NCBI RefSeq assembly: GCF_000003815.2
Contig: NC_049983.1
Coordinates: forward strand, 16,130,403 to 16,194,402
Length of the DNA stretch: 64,000 nucleotides
Direction: 5' to 3'
From: Branchiostoma floridae
Lineage: Eukaryota; Chordata; Leptocardii; Amphioxiformes; Branchiostomatidae
Shown here: one piece after another, positions 34,044 through 47,600 of the stretch
Layout of the letters: each line of letters opens with the position of its first letter
Position numbering within the stretch: the first letter of the stretch is position 1
The notes under the pieces: model-generated
What the model was told of the DNA's origin: nothing
The model's database searches: none
What the model saw: the letters and a program-made list of their open reading frames with translations, nothing else
Translations under genes and position numbers: made by a program

Positions 34044-34053
34044 AAGGTGACGG
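34041..34053. repeat. Target-site duplication of LINE, right copy
   Basis: This is an exact repeat of 28496-28508, joined to the end of the poly(A) run. Confidence 0.95.
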
Positions 34054-35110
34054 CGCCGTTTGCAGAACCCGTTGCGGGGATTACTATTACCCCTGTTACT
34101 GCGCGAAAATCGATGTCGGATGACGAGTCTGCAAGCTTTAAATGACATTTTCGGCAGTAATACGTCCGGAGTTTTCTCGATCAGCGCGCGATTTTTAGTG
34201 ATCTTCGGCGAGTAACCGGTCCTCGCTGTGCACCGAAACTTGTTCTTAACATCATCAGCGACTAGTCGCAGAGCTTTGAGGTGTTGGGCGAGTTGAGAAT
34301 GACTTATTGATCGTCGGTCGAACTCCCGCAGGTTGGACGAGTTTTGCCCGAGTCCCGTTTGCAAATTCAGACTTTCTTTATTCTAGCGAGTAATTCTGTC
34401 ACTGTGGCTCCTGTGTGTTAGTATGTGGCCTAGATTTATCACACAATTCCTTTCCTGTAATCATTTCTATTCTACCCGTGTCGCCCATTAAATGGTTAAA
34501 AAGATTCACACAACTAAGACATCATATTGATTGAACTGTTCCTTTTTACCTCGTCCGCGTGCGTATTTTGCTTCAAAGTTTTCCACCCCACCTGCCTCTA
34601 TATTGTCTGTTCGGTCTCTCTTTCTGTATGCCATATGTTTTGACAGATCCGTTCAGAACTCGCCGCTAAACTTACTACAGCTACTAATCCCGGCAAAGTA
34701 GAAACCGCCATTTTGTACCGGAAAAAAAGATACGAGAGTCGATACTTTGGGCAGCGACTAAAAGGTTAATAAAATGTTAGCACATAATCTATGACGTTCA
34801 AATCAACCAATCTACTCCCAGCTATGACTTTCTCTTTAAACTTTTGCGACTAATTTATGACGTCCACTTCAATTTAAACTATGCACAAGGCTTTTTTTAT
34901 AGATTAATGGTATTCAATTGAACCGATCTTGAGCCTTTTATGAGCCTGAAAGTGACTGAGGTTGCGAACGAACCACTCCAAGGCTAAGCATAAAACAACT
35001 CATCTCTAAGTAGATGTTGGGACAGGCTAACGCAGGCAATAACAGGCAAAGAAATCAGGTACATATTCATCTCCTCCGAACATTATTAGCCCAGTCCTCC
35101 CTAAAATACA
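34054..35110. other. Intergenic, no supported gene
   Basis: A minus-strand frame of about 110 codons (34364 down) shows no known domain. It is open across the LINE joint only for a few codons once the insertion is ignored. The stretch 34985-35040 (CTAAGTAGATGTTGGGACAGG, CTAACGCAGG) matches 18705-18755 left of gene A and marks the left edge of duplicated block B. Confidence 0.5.
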
Positions 35111-35144
35111 GATGAGTCACAATATGGAACAGCCTTTCCTTCCT

Positions 35145-35465
35145 TATATTCAAAAGTGCCATGAAACACACATCTCATAAACCACCCTAGTCCCTTGTAG
35201 TAGTATTATTTATCTTTATCTATATTACTGTTATTATTTGATTATCTTTTTTGTATTATCATAACATATGTGCTAGTTACTCTTCTTTGTTATTCATAAT
35301 CTCATTGATCATACAATTTTGGTTGTATAGAGGAGGAGGGCAAAGCACACACTGTAAAAGGTTTCCCTCTCCTCCTGCACCTGTTTTTATACATTATTTT
35401 CTTTATTTCTTATGTATTTTGTTATGTGCAAATAAATAAACAAACAAATAAATAAACAAACAAAC
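35145..35465 (+). mobile_element. LINE 3' end fragment, same family as the insert in gene A
   Basis: From AAAAGTGCCATGAAACACAC through ACCACCCTAGTCCC, a T-rich 3' UTR, CTCCTCCTGCACCTG and the tail AAATAAATAAACAAACAAA. It is the plus-strand relative of 20998-21329. Confidence 0.8.
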
Positions 35466-35666
35466 AGGCCGCTATGCCAGGTTGGTCTGCCACGAAAGGT
35501 TGGCCCTACGACTAAACCCTGTGGTACACCTGCTACGGTCACTTCCATTCTAGTGTTGCACTTTTGATGACCCTCACAAGTTGTAACTTTCGTACAGGTA
35601 GATTTGTAATTTTGTTTCTTTCCTCTCCTAGATATAGCAGTTTGTAGTAGACGGAACGGACAGAAG
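35465..35666 (+). promoter_or_regulatory. Conserved upstream block of lectin gene B
   Basis: It aligns with 19136-19346 (shared words listed there). The last 16 bases before the ATG, ACGGAACGGACAGAAG, are identical in both genes. Confidence 0.5.
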
Positions 35667-38600
35667 ATGACTCGTCACTTTGCGCTTGTCCTGTCTCTAG
35701 CACTCCTGATTTGGGGCGTCCATTCAGGTATGACCCCCTCCTGTCATACGGGAGAGACACAACGTAAACTGGAAGTCATAATGGCATTTAATCTTTGCCA
35801 TCATGCAAATGACATCATAATGTGCAAATTTTGTTTGTATCTTACGATGTATCTTACGTATGAAGGTGAGAGCTAGGCGAATAGTAGCGTGTGTTAAGCG
35901 GAGATCAATTTATGGTAAATTTCATAATCGCATTCCTTTCATGATTTCCTTGTTTGAGAAGGTACTCACAATGTTTAATGTTGACTGACTTTCATGTAGA
36001 GCCCGTGTCTTACGTAGACCAACAGGGCAAAGGCCTGCCTCTGAAGGGGGCCATGTCCAAACTTCAGGAAAAGGAGCTTCTATTGAAGGAACTTGAAGGT
36101 ACATACTTCATTTAAGTACACAGTGCATCCCCGTACACATCAAAGGGCTATGAATAGGAACATTCTTTGTACACAATCAAGAGTTTTATTCAACCGACGT
36201 TTCGGTGACTGACTGTCACCTTCCTCAGTGCAACTCTGGCATCAGTTTGACTTGGGAGAACATGCCGTGAAATAAAGTTAATGGACTCTTTCTAATGTAT
36301 ATAAAGTAGTCGATTGCTTTTTTCACAGAGTTGGCCAAAGAAGAAGTCATGAACGACGGCAGCGATGGTACCAGCAGCATCGATTACAACATGCCTGAAC
36401 TGACAGAGAAGACGACATTTGTACCGCTCGGTTAGGCCATGTTGATTTGATCACATGGATGGCATCCTCTGGAAACACCAAAACTGATGCGAGCGTGCGA
36501 TTAAAAAAAAACGTTGCCTTCATTATGAAATCTAAGTTGTCAGGAAGGTTTAACAAATGACACAGAGTATGTATATTCCAAACAATAGATCCTTCCCATT
36601 TTGTTCTTTCACATCTTCTTTACTTTTGAATATACTTTGGCATTCTATGACATTAGTATCCGCATACTTTACATATGGCACATATTTGTAAAGCTATTGT
36701 TAATCTTTATTTATTTATTTATTGATCTTATAGGGCCGTCCCTTCAGTCTAGATGACTGATTTCCAAGGGAGCCCTGCGACAATCAACATAAACAATAGT
36801 CATACAACATAAAACGTAAATAATCGAACACAGGAGTAATAAAGTATGTAACTAGCTCAACATAAGTGAAAATTAAAAACTCAAAATCATTCACTACAGA
36901 AACAGATCGCAATAATAATCATATAAACAGATCAGAACAAAACATAAATAAACTTCAAAATCAAGCTCAATTACAAAAAATAAATACTAGGTCATTGCTT
37001 TGGTCAGAGGGGTCAGAGGTCAGATTGTAAGGCTCGTTTGAATGAATTCAGAGTGGTTTGTCCATATTTCTCCCAGAACCCATGTCTCCAGACGACCAAC
37101 AGGCCAACGAACTGCCGGCAGACGAAGATGAGCCATTATCCAACCTTCAGGAAGCGGAGATTCTCTTGAGAGAGCTGGAAGGTATCATTGTTTCCTTTTC
37201 CAATTCCTGTCAGCAAATAGGGTACATTTGTGTGCGTAAATGTGTCAGTGGACAGCATACTGGACCGCCATGTATTCTTCGCAATATCTGCTTGTAACTC
37301 CAGAAGTTGTGGATGGATCTTACTGATATTTGGTATGTGTGCAGGTATGGGGAAAACGAAGGTCAAATTCAATACTGCTCCCCTTGCGGCTTTCTAAGGT
37401 ACTACAGTGGAATTCTGGCTTTTTCTCATGTTGTGGACATTCTGTTGTCATGCGTGGTAGATAGCTCTGTCTTGGAGCAGAGAATACGTTGTGTAGGTTT
37501 GAGCCCCCTAGCAGCTTTTTTGGAACTGCAGCGACCGATTTGCTTTAGGACTTACAGAAGAGGTCGGGGAATCGTCATGACGTTTCGTATATCTTAAGAG
37601 GTGATTTAGATTATGAAATACTGATCTTGCAAATTAGTGTCTACTTTGGATAATCAATGCGGAAAGTTTATAAACCGCTGATAGAACTCTCAAACATAAG
37701 GCATATGTAATTGAGAAAGAGAAGTGTCGATTGAGATAAGTTATGAAAATGAGTACCTCATTTACATAATTAGTGATAAATGATGGGAATTTCATCTAGC
37801 GATGTTTGGAAGGTGAATATCATTAGACAGAAATTATGCTAATCATGATTTAAGATGAAATTCTACATTTACCGTATTTGCTTAGACTTTCATACGTACA
37901 ACAACTTGTTTTATTTGGGTACAGAAGAAGGTCAACTGATATAATTCATGCATATGAGTGCCTTATTTTTGTAATTAATGAGAAACATGTATAATGCTGC
38001 GTTCATAATACGAAAAAGCTAGCATCGTTTGACGATGGTCTGAGGCCGTGGAACAACATGTACATCAAACATCGGAGATATGAAATAGATTCAACTGAGC
38101 ATGTATGACATATAAATTTTCATGTGATATTTTATCTTCATTTAATGTCCTAACATTACTGAATCTATTAATTTAGAAATATATAGCCATGATCGCTTTG
38201 TTTTTAACCGATTAATATGATACTGTCTCACAGAACTAGCCGAGGAAGACAGGATGACCGATGACATGTCGGTACTTCCCGAGAAAAGAACTTCTGCATT
38301 GCTCGGTGAGTGTACCGATATCGCACACAACATTTCAACCGCATATACCTTTATTTGCAAACAATCATTCCTCATTAATTATGCAGGTTATGTGCTTCCG
38401 AAAATGATTTAATCAGGTTGGTATATGATGATAGTTTATTGATTGCAACCAATCGCTTAATTACATATTCAGGAAATTAAAATATACACACACATACATT
38501 AAAACTTAACATAGTAATAAAAAACACAGTAATAAGACTAAGCATTAACACCGTAAGACAATGCAGATGAGCTATTACTGCAGAGTAATAACTAAAATAG

Positions 38601-41600
38601 CTATTACTACAATGGTGATGGAGGATTTCAACTTGTGGTCAACTCAAATGTTTGTTAAGAAGGGCTACAAAATATGGAATTGGGCTCATTTTATAACGAT
38701 TTGTTTTAGCGACAGGGATATCAAGTTGGTTTGCTCCCTTCAGGCTTAGGAAAAAGGGAGTTTTCGCGGTGTTTGATGTTGAAACAGTTCTATAGTACAG
38801 TATGATTACCCAACGCATATCATAGGATATCCGAGCTTTCTTTTGCATAACGAGTAATGGTTATGCGCTTATTTAATTTGCTCCGTTCATATTCGCCTCT
38901 ACGTACCTACATGTAGCTATAAATGTCATTAATACTATCAACTTGTCATTGTCATTGATTATGCAAAAACGTCTTCTTTCGTATAATTTGCATCTTTAGC
39001 CAAATTGCAAATGTCTAAAGTATAAGCCCAACAGCTAATGACGAAAATAGTTTATACGCAAACGTTTTTATTAATCATATTTCAGCCATACCACAGGTAT
39101 GGTGAAATATATTGTTATATTCCAATCCATACTACAGTATGGATTGCAATATATTGTTTTTTGTCGCTTCTCTTTATCTTTTCCTTCTCCTGCCAAATCT
39201 TCAAATGGATTCAACTTTTTCATTTTCGCGCCAAATGAGCTGAAATTTGGCATGAAGGTAGGGATAGCAAATACCCGCAGACGTTTTGTTTTTCACTTTT
39301 TTTGATAGAGGCCTTAAGAATTATCATATTTAGGGTTTTTGGTCACTTTTATTTCGCGGTAGCTGTTTTTATTATGGATGTAATAATTTCAGTTTTCACC
39401 CCTACGCCGTCCGGTATAGTGGTTGAGGTCTTCGTTATGATCGCGCCTTGTGGTATTTGAATATCGTCAAGCAGATGTTGTCCTCGTCGGAATATGCCAT
39501 CTCGTTCCGGCTTTGCGTTTCTAGTATTGAGGTTGGCTTGACATAGCATACTGTTAACATTTTGCGCCGTTGATAGTCATATGCATTTTATGGTTAGAAC
39601 GTGTTTGATACTTGGGATCTTTTTTCGCGGTAGCTATTTTCATTATCGATGTAATAATTCGAGAAATCATCCCTATTTCCCTGGTATTGTGGAACAGCGA
39701 TGGGGTTTGGCAATTACTTATCTCCAAGCAGATATGGGGTTTTGTGCATGTCGTGTTGTCAGCTGTCCACAGCTGTCACTGGCCCACTTTTAAAAATGGT
39801 GTGCGTCTCAGGTATCCATTGTGAAGCTGTGTGGCTGTTTCCATTTGGTGTCGTTCGATTAAGACGCTGATTTTTCTGTTGATGAATACAGGACTGTGTT
39901 TTAAATTTGGAAGTGATAGGTATGTTAGCTTTTAAGTACGTTTTTGGTATAAGTCGATGTGATGTCTTATGTATGCGATATAAACACCGAGTCATACACC
40001 ACAGAAAACATCACAATCAACATAAACCATAATTACTAGTAGGTCACAGAGTATGTTACCTACGGTCACTTGTTGTTATTTGTTGTAACAACTCTACTGT
40101 ACATCTGAGGAATAGGCCGGGATTTGAACACCAAACCATCCAATTCGGGATTGCCAAAAGATTAGACCAATGACGGTTAAATCGTTCCCTCACCTGAGAA
40201 TAAAGTTCACAGGTGTGACTACCTGCCACAGGTAACAGGTTACATGTAAGTGTGGAGTCAGTCTAAACATAATATATAATAAAGGGTTAATGCCCCGCCC
40301 CGAGGTTTATATGGTGAGATAATCCCTGGTCAGGTGCGATAATCACCGAGTAAACCACCGAGTGAGCGTAGCGAACGACGTGGTTTATGAGCTGGTTATC
40401 GCACCTGACCAGGGATTATCTCACCATATACACAGAGGAAAAGGCGGGGCATTAACGTTATTATCATATAGCCTATCCAACTGACACATAGCCTATCCAA
40501 CTGACACAGGCCGTTTTCTGCGTGTTTACTGTAACAACCTGCGGATGACCGCGGGTGACCCCCGATAGAACGCCCGTTCTGTTTGATCACGTCAGATCGA
40601 ACAAGATTCGTGTTCTAATACCCCGACAAGAAGGAAATTTTGGGCCAAATTCGACCATCGGGTTTGTTTAGTGGGGGTGTTGAAAATCATGTTTGATCTT
40701 TTTCTGCTTAAAAATCATTTAAATCTTTTTAATTGTGTTGTATTTTAACATAAATTGTTCGAAATAAAGTCCAATACGCTGTTTAATAGATATAATCGAT
40801 AAATACTTAACACTATTGGTATTATTATTATTAGTATTAGCGTCCTGTCCCCTCTACAATGGTGCGGTCCAAAAAGGCTGCGGTTATTCTAATAACCGCA
40901 CACTTTTCAGGTTACGGCCTGATAACCCATAGGAAATGGGGGCCTCTGATTGGTCAACTCCATCTGGCTATATGATAATGTATGTCAAATTCTAGTTATA
41001 CTCTGTAACATCTCTACAGGACATCAAAATCATCTTTATGATAGATCCTATAGAAAGATAAAAAATGTAATATTCATGGTCCTGTCAACAGTGCCAATTA
41101 TTCCACTGTTGACAGGACGATCCTGTCAACAAAAATTGTCACTGTTGACAGGACGATCCTGTCAACAGTGCAAAGTTTTCTACTGTTGACAGGACGATCC
41201 TGTCAATAGCCACAACCTAAAAAAAAATTAAAAAGGTAACCAATCAATTAGCCTGAATTAATATCCTGAGGAGGATTTGGCAGCCAATCAGCGAGCCTGG
41301 TGATATCTGGAAGAGTCCATTCTTACACGGAGGGGTTCATTTTTTTTAGAATTATCTTTGGACTGGTGTTATGTAAAGTTTTTCAGTGAGTGTATTTTTG
41401 GACTGGGCTATTTTGCAATTTTACATGCGGTGTGCTGGAAGAGTCCATTCTTGCACGGAGGGGGCGTTTTTTTAAAATCCATTTTTGGACTTTGGTGATT
41501 ATGTCAAAGTCCTGTTTTAGCGGATGTATTTCTGGATTTCTCCACTTAGCATATGGGTATCACAGGAGTCCATTCTTGCACACGGAGGGGGATTTTTTCA

Positions 41601-44600
41601 AATTCAGTTTAGGATGGGTGATGATTCAAAATTCCATTTTTACAGGAAGTGTTTTTTAGACTGGTCTATTATACCTTTTCATGCACGGGGGACCTTTTTT
41701 GCTAAATTCAATTTTGGATTCGGTTTCTTATTCAAAAGGCCATGGGAGTATCACTGGTCTATTGTGCAAATTCACATGGGGTTCACTAGAGACCATTCTT
41801 GCACAGGAAAATTTGGTAAGATTCATTTTTGGATTAAACTGTCATTAGTAACAGTGATTTTTCAAATGGGTGATTTTGGAACAGTCTATTGTTGCATGGG
41901 GAGGGAGATGGCTGAAATTTGCTGTATTTGCTCTCAAGCAAATGTCGGCCTTTCTAGTTTTCAATTTGTTTTGCTGTGAATGCTTCTCTCCTCTCAGAAA
42001 CGAGGTGGGAATCCATCGGCGGGCGGCTTAAGTTCGTATCAGTTGGGTCCAACGGCGTCTGGGGAGTGAATAGCAACGATGACATCTATTACCGTACTGA
42101 CACGTTTGAAAATGCAGCGTCTTCGGGCAGCGGTTGGCAACACATCGGGGGCAAACTGAAGCAGATCTCATCAGGACACTCGGTTTGGGGTGTCAATGCC
42201 AACGACGATATCTACATACGACAAGGTCAGTATGCGCTTTCCTGATATTTCGATTGCAACAATCCTCTCAAGCCAGCCCCCAGCGCTTTTATATGTCAAG
42301 CAACTAACTATACCTACCCTCGAGCTCAATCCGTCCGTTTCGCCGCGTTAGCGCTGGCCAGCCGTCAGCCCCCCTGTTGTTGGAGGTAAAGCTACCAGCC
42401 AATCACGTTGCCTCTTGACGGTAGGCAGCGACGTGGTTGGCTGACGAGAAAAAAAGACGCTGGCCTAGAATAAGAGAATAACTTAAGTTTAAGCCAACAA
42501 GTGAAAAACATACTACTTAGCAGCGTTCCCGCCAGGTTTCTGAAAATATGCGTCCAAATATTTTGGAGGGGCGTAACGAGCGCCGGAGGCGCGAGACGAG
42601 CGCCGCAGGCGCTCGCATTCTAGGGGGTTCCGGGGGCATGCTCCCCCGGGAAAATTTGGATTTTCAAACCCTGTAGAACACAATTTCCTGCAATTTGAGT
42701 GGATAATCATGCACTTGGAATTGGATGTCGGTTGCCTCTTTTACTCCCATTTTCAGTTATCGACGACCACCCTCTTCAGTCTTCATCAAAATACATGTAC
42801 GTTATATTAAAAAAGCTATAAGCACAGGGAATCAGCCTTCCGTGACCTGGCCCGAGTTTTATTTGTCCAGACATGTCTATATGAAAATTTTGGATTTTTG
42901 ATGCTTCGAAACAGAGCTCTAGCTAGTTCGTCAGCCCATGGAAAAATTATGCCAATTTTTTTCCGTCATTGAATAAAAAGATGTCTACCTCGTGCGATCG
43001 ATGTTGGGCCCTCCCACATCAAATAGTTTTCCGTGACGATAAAATAACGGCGCTGTGTTTTTTTTCTATTTTGCCCGATGATTTTACTCAAATTTTTCGA
43101 ATCGGTGGGGTTTTACAAGGCCATACCGTCATTTTCCACGAGCGTGCGTTTGTTTCCTGCGACCTCAGGTAACCCCGTTTTCGGCGTGAAATCTTTGGCT
43201 GGATTTCTTTTTAAATAGACCAAGAACGTTATACATTACTCGAAGGAGGACGATCTGTTGCCTCTTTGGCAGTGATCCGTGCCGGTGTAGCCTTGAAGCA
43301 GTAGCCAGAAAGACGTCCCAACGTGCTGGGCGCTGCGATCGACAGTCCGTCTGGGGAGGGGGGCGTGCCGCGCCATGTGCCACGGAGGCCAACGCTAGTG
43401 CACAGCCGACTCGGTCGACGCTTGACAACAATATTGCGGCCCCTTTTCTGCCGCAAATTTTGTCTTTTTGAAACAAAATAAATTTTGTAAATAAGAAATA
43501 AAGTGTATAGTTTTGGATTCTTCACTTATTTACCGCGCACCTTTTTTTTTAACTTGGATAAATGGGGAAACTTTAATAGTAAATTGTTAGCAGCTATATA
43601 TAGGGAAGAAACTCAAGTTGCCAGACGACACGGGTGGCTACCAACGTCACGTGCGCTAATACTCGGTAACTTTTATTTTTTTCCCGGTGACCAATGACAG
43701 AGTGTAACATTACATTTATCAAATGCTGATTGGTTCTTAAAACCCTTGTCCTGCGGGCCCAGTTATATAACCGGATGCACATGCTGTGCCTGTGTGCGGG
43801 TCCGGTTATTTAACCGGTTGGGGGTATTCCCCACAGGAACATTTGTGGCTTCTGTGTGGTAACCAGGAACAGCTGGGAAGAAGATGGGGGCTGCATGAAT
43901 GGGGTCAAGGGTCAATATCCTGGTTGCGCAATCAATCCCAGAGCTCTTTGCAGGCATAAATTATGTTAATGAGCCAAGATGGCCGACTGTCGTCTGCAGA
44001 TATGTTTTTTTCATGTTTTTTTCGTGTTTTGGGGCATAAATGCTTAGTTTAGTCGCTAAAATGTCAAAGTTAACTTGGTAACAAGTGCATAAGGAGCCTT
44101 TCCCCACTGATTCTGAGGCAGAACATCCAATTTTGGGCAAGAATGGTGAAGAAATGCTGCCAAACATGAGAAAAGAAGATATGCACGTGAACTTTACCAT
44201 TTTTATGGAAAATTACCCCCCACGCAACAGGAAACGAATTAGGACAGTCTGTTAAGCTGCAAATTCGACCTTGGTTACTTTTGTGGAGGTCATTGAGTAC
44301 CTTGATGTGGCAAATAATTAGTGACAGATGGAGCTGATCATATGTTACATTATCCTATTGAACAGCCTTTTCAGCACCCAGGACAATACCTAGCCATAAA
44401 CTCACCTGCAGTGATACCTGGGTAATTTTTTTTGCTGCATGTGTGGCTCTGATGTTGTCAGTATGTCATAGGAATGTTGTAGTGTTGATACTAAGATTAT
44501 TTATGAAATTCAGGTATTATTAATACAAAAGTTTATGAAAATAACTTGTTTTATTGATTTATTACCCTTGCATATCATTTTTATGACTCAGGGTCAAACT

Positions 44601-47600
44601 TTGAAGACATTACTTAAAAGTAGAGACTCTCAGCTTTCTATTGATGTATAACATTATAGGGTTACTTAAATGCAAAGTAAGTAAAAAATAGCAAAGTAAA
44701 AGCATTTCCCATACTTTGAAGAGAATCAAAAATGCCCAGCACAGGGAGGGTATATGGGTAAAAAATTGCCAGCAGGACAAGGGTTAAGATGATTGGATTT
44801 GGACCTGGTGGCCAATCTAGACTGCTTGGCGCCGGCGGCCTGTTTTCAAAGATACCGACTGCCAATCAACTGCCCACAGCGTGAGAACTTTTGTTGAGAT
44901 GTGCAGCACTCGAGCAGAACAGTTTGTTTGTTCAATACTAGTATTACCCACAAATCTTTAACAAATACGTGAAACTGAGGACAAGTAAGTATCATGTTAA
45001 TATCAGAATATAAAATCTGTATAAGATTTCTTCGAGTGTTAAAGAAATTTTGCTGACTGTCAGATGTATTTCACGGGCTACAAAAAATTACTTTGCGCAA
45101 CGGACAGCTCAGACTGGCGCGTGGCTGGGTGTGTCGCACATGGGTCCGCTAGTTGTAAAACGTACCCCGCTCCGCCCCATGCCCAGACTACTAGGATGAC
45201 CGGAAAGTGAAGAATTTGAAGTATAAATTGTAAAGGTAGGATTCCTTCTTATAAAGACAGATTTTTGTAAAGATTCCAGATACATTTTGTACACTGGTGG
45301 TACAGGTCAGCCTTTCTTTCAGATTTTTTTATGGACGCATTCAGCCGAGCCGAATGCGTCTTTCCAGAAAAAAATGCGTCCAAAGACGTAAAGACGTATG
45401 CCTGGCGGGAACGCTGCTACTTAGTAAACGTAGTTTTGTCAACAAATGCACATGGTTCTACGGGATGACATAGTAGTATTAAGATTGAGCCAAATTTCAC
45501 ATTGATTGACTTGTCTGTTGTGACGTTTTTTGGAGAAAATGTTTTAGCTTATGCTTCACTTGTGCATAATCTGTTGCGAAGAAATCATCTTACGATTTCG
45601 TTTACTTTTAGGCATAACATCCAGTAACCCTACAGGGACCGGATGGCACAGGATTGAAGGGAAGCTCAAACAACTGGACGTCAGCTCGACCGCAAAGCAG
45701 CTGTGGGGCGTCAACAGTGGAGACAACATCTACCGGCGGACAGGGATCACTACAGCGGAACCAAAAGGTTACCGACTTCATATTCATCTTTCGATTCATA
45801 ACTCTATTCAGACAAGGGGATTCAAGCTATATATATAACCAAAGGCCAGCTGAAACCGTGTGGGGCCTCGTGGCGTAACGGCAGAGTATTCGGCTCAGAA
45901 CCAAGTGGTCCCGGGTCCAGTCCTGTCATGTCACCGACCTTGAGAAAGGCACTTTACACATCTTTCCTCACTTTAGCTCTACTCAGATGAATATGAGTAC
46001 CAAGCTCCACTAGGGCCGTCCCTCGGATAGGACATTAACGTTACATCAGCCCGCCTACCAAAAGTGACCACCAATTCCTAACAGTTGCAAGTGGTGACAA
46101 GTGTGATCGGCAATTCATTGGCAATGTGTATGTCCCACAAGTGATTATTTTCAAGATTCTTTGACACCATTGTGGTGACGTCTACTTATTGCTAATCATT
46201 TTATCATAATGGCTAATGTTCACCGTTCTTGTGGTTGCCATGGTAATGAGTGTATGCACTGTATTCATAAGAGTTCAAGATGGCAGCTACAATGTACACA
46301 TGATGTGGTTTTCTGGCGTTTGGACTCTCCTGGTTGCTGCTAATGGGAATAGAAGTCTTAGTTGACCTTTTTTTACATAAACGACGTATCCAGATTAACA
46401 CCATGATGGCGTTTTTTCCGCCACAGGTGCAGGGTGGCAACACATTTCCGGCGGGCTGAAGTTCGTGTCTGTTGGTCCCGCTGGCGTGTGGGGGGTGAAC
46501 AGAAATGACGACATCTTCTACCGTACGGGAACCTTCGGAAACGAGGCCTCTGCAGGCAGCGGTTGGCATCAAATCGGGGGAAAACTGAAGCAGATCTCGT
46601 CAGGGGACAACATTGTTTGGGGAGTCAACGCCAACGACGATATCTACGTTAGAGAAGGTCAAGATGTGAATCATGAATAACAATGATTTTGCTTAATCTA
46701 AGTGCGAGACAGGTCATCCAAAAGTTGTGAAGACTGGTAACACAAACTGAAAACAGATGTTCTTCTCTATAAGCGGGCATGTGTTTAAGTTTATAATTCC
46801 ATGCACAAATTTGATGTCTATGGCCAATGCCCCGTATTCCACCAATGCACATAATGCAGTACTGTTTTATATCATACGTTATTTGTCCAAAGGTGATTTT
46901 CAGGAACCACGTGGGTCATGTTAATATTTTAGGGGCTTTGACCTCTGGCATTACCCATGAGTCCCTGGAACTGTGAAGAAGCGTTTTATCTTTGGAACTC
47001 AGTTGACTTGTGTGGATTGGCGTTTGAATTATATGAAAAAAACCCAGAAAACTAGTAATGGACTTGCTTTGTTGTAGCGTGACTACACACGTCTTACTTC
47101 TGGTGCATATAGAATACAACACGGGGTATTCCGTACTACCCGAGGTCCCAGCCCGAGCGCGGGTCGGATCGTCCCGAAGGGGAGGGCGATCCGACCCGCG
47201 GGAGGTCTGGGACCGAGGATGATACGGAATACCCCGTGTTGTATTTTATTTATATCATGCCAACCTGAGGAAACTCATGTTTATCGCAAAAAGACGGGTT
47301 TATTTGCACATTGCGACAACAACTTTATTCGTCCATTCGAACAAAAGAACCGGGTAAAGGAACAGGCCAGTTCAATTTGGTTCGAGAAGCCAGTGTTCGA
47401 ATTTTCGACGGCGCCTTCTATTTAATCGATGGAAGCCCGTTTGCTGCAACTTCGAAGCCTGTGTGATACGGTTTTTTTATCACACGGTCCGGAACACCTG
47501 TATCGAACGTTTTCGCGTCACAGGTATGATATAAAATTACCTATATAGAGGGCACGCACCTTTCTCCACTCGAAACAAACGTTCCTGACGACTGCATGCA

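Noticed and set aside
33999-34364. 121-codon minus frame right of the LINE
   Set aside because: Its end runs into the poly(A) tail of the LINE, no domain is recognisable, and when the insertion is removed it stops after three codons.
41080-41210. CRISPR-like array (palindromic repeats with short spacers)
   Set aside because: The surrounding genes are intron-containing animal genes, there are only three units with spacers of about 10-15 bp, and no cas gene is present.
45863-45935. tRNA gene
   Set aside because: A and B box words are present but the stems do not pair and a shared SINE body follows, so it is a tRNA-derived SINE.
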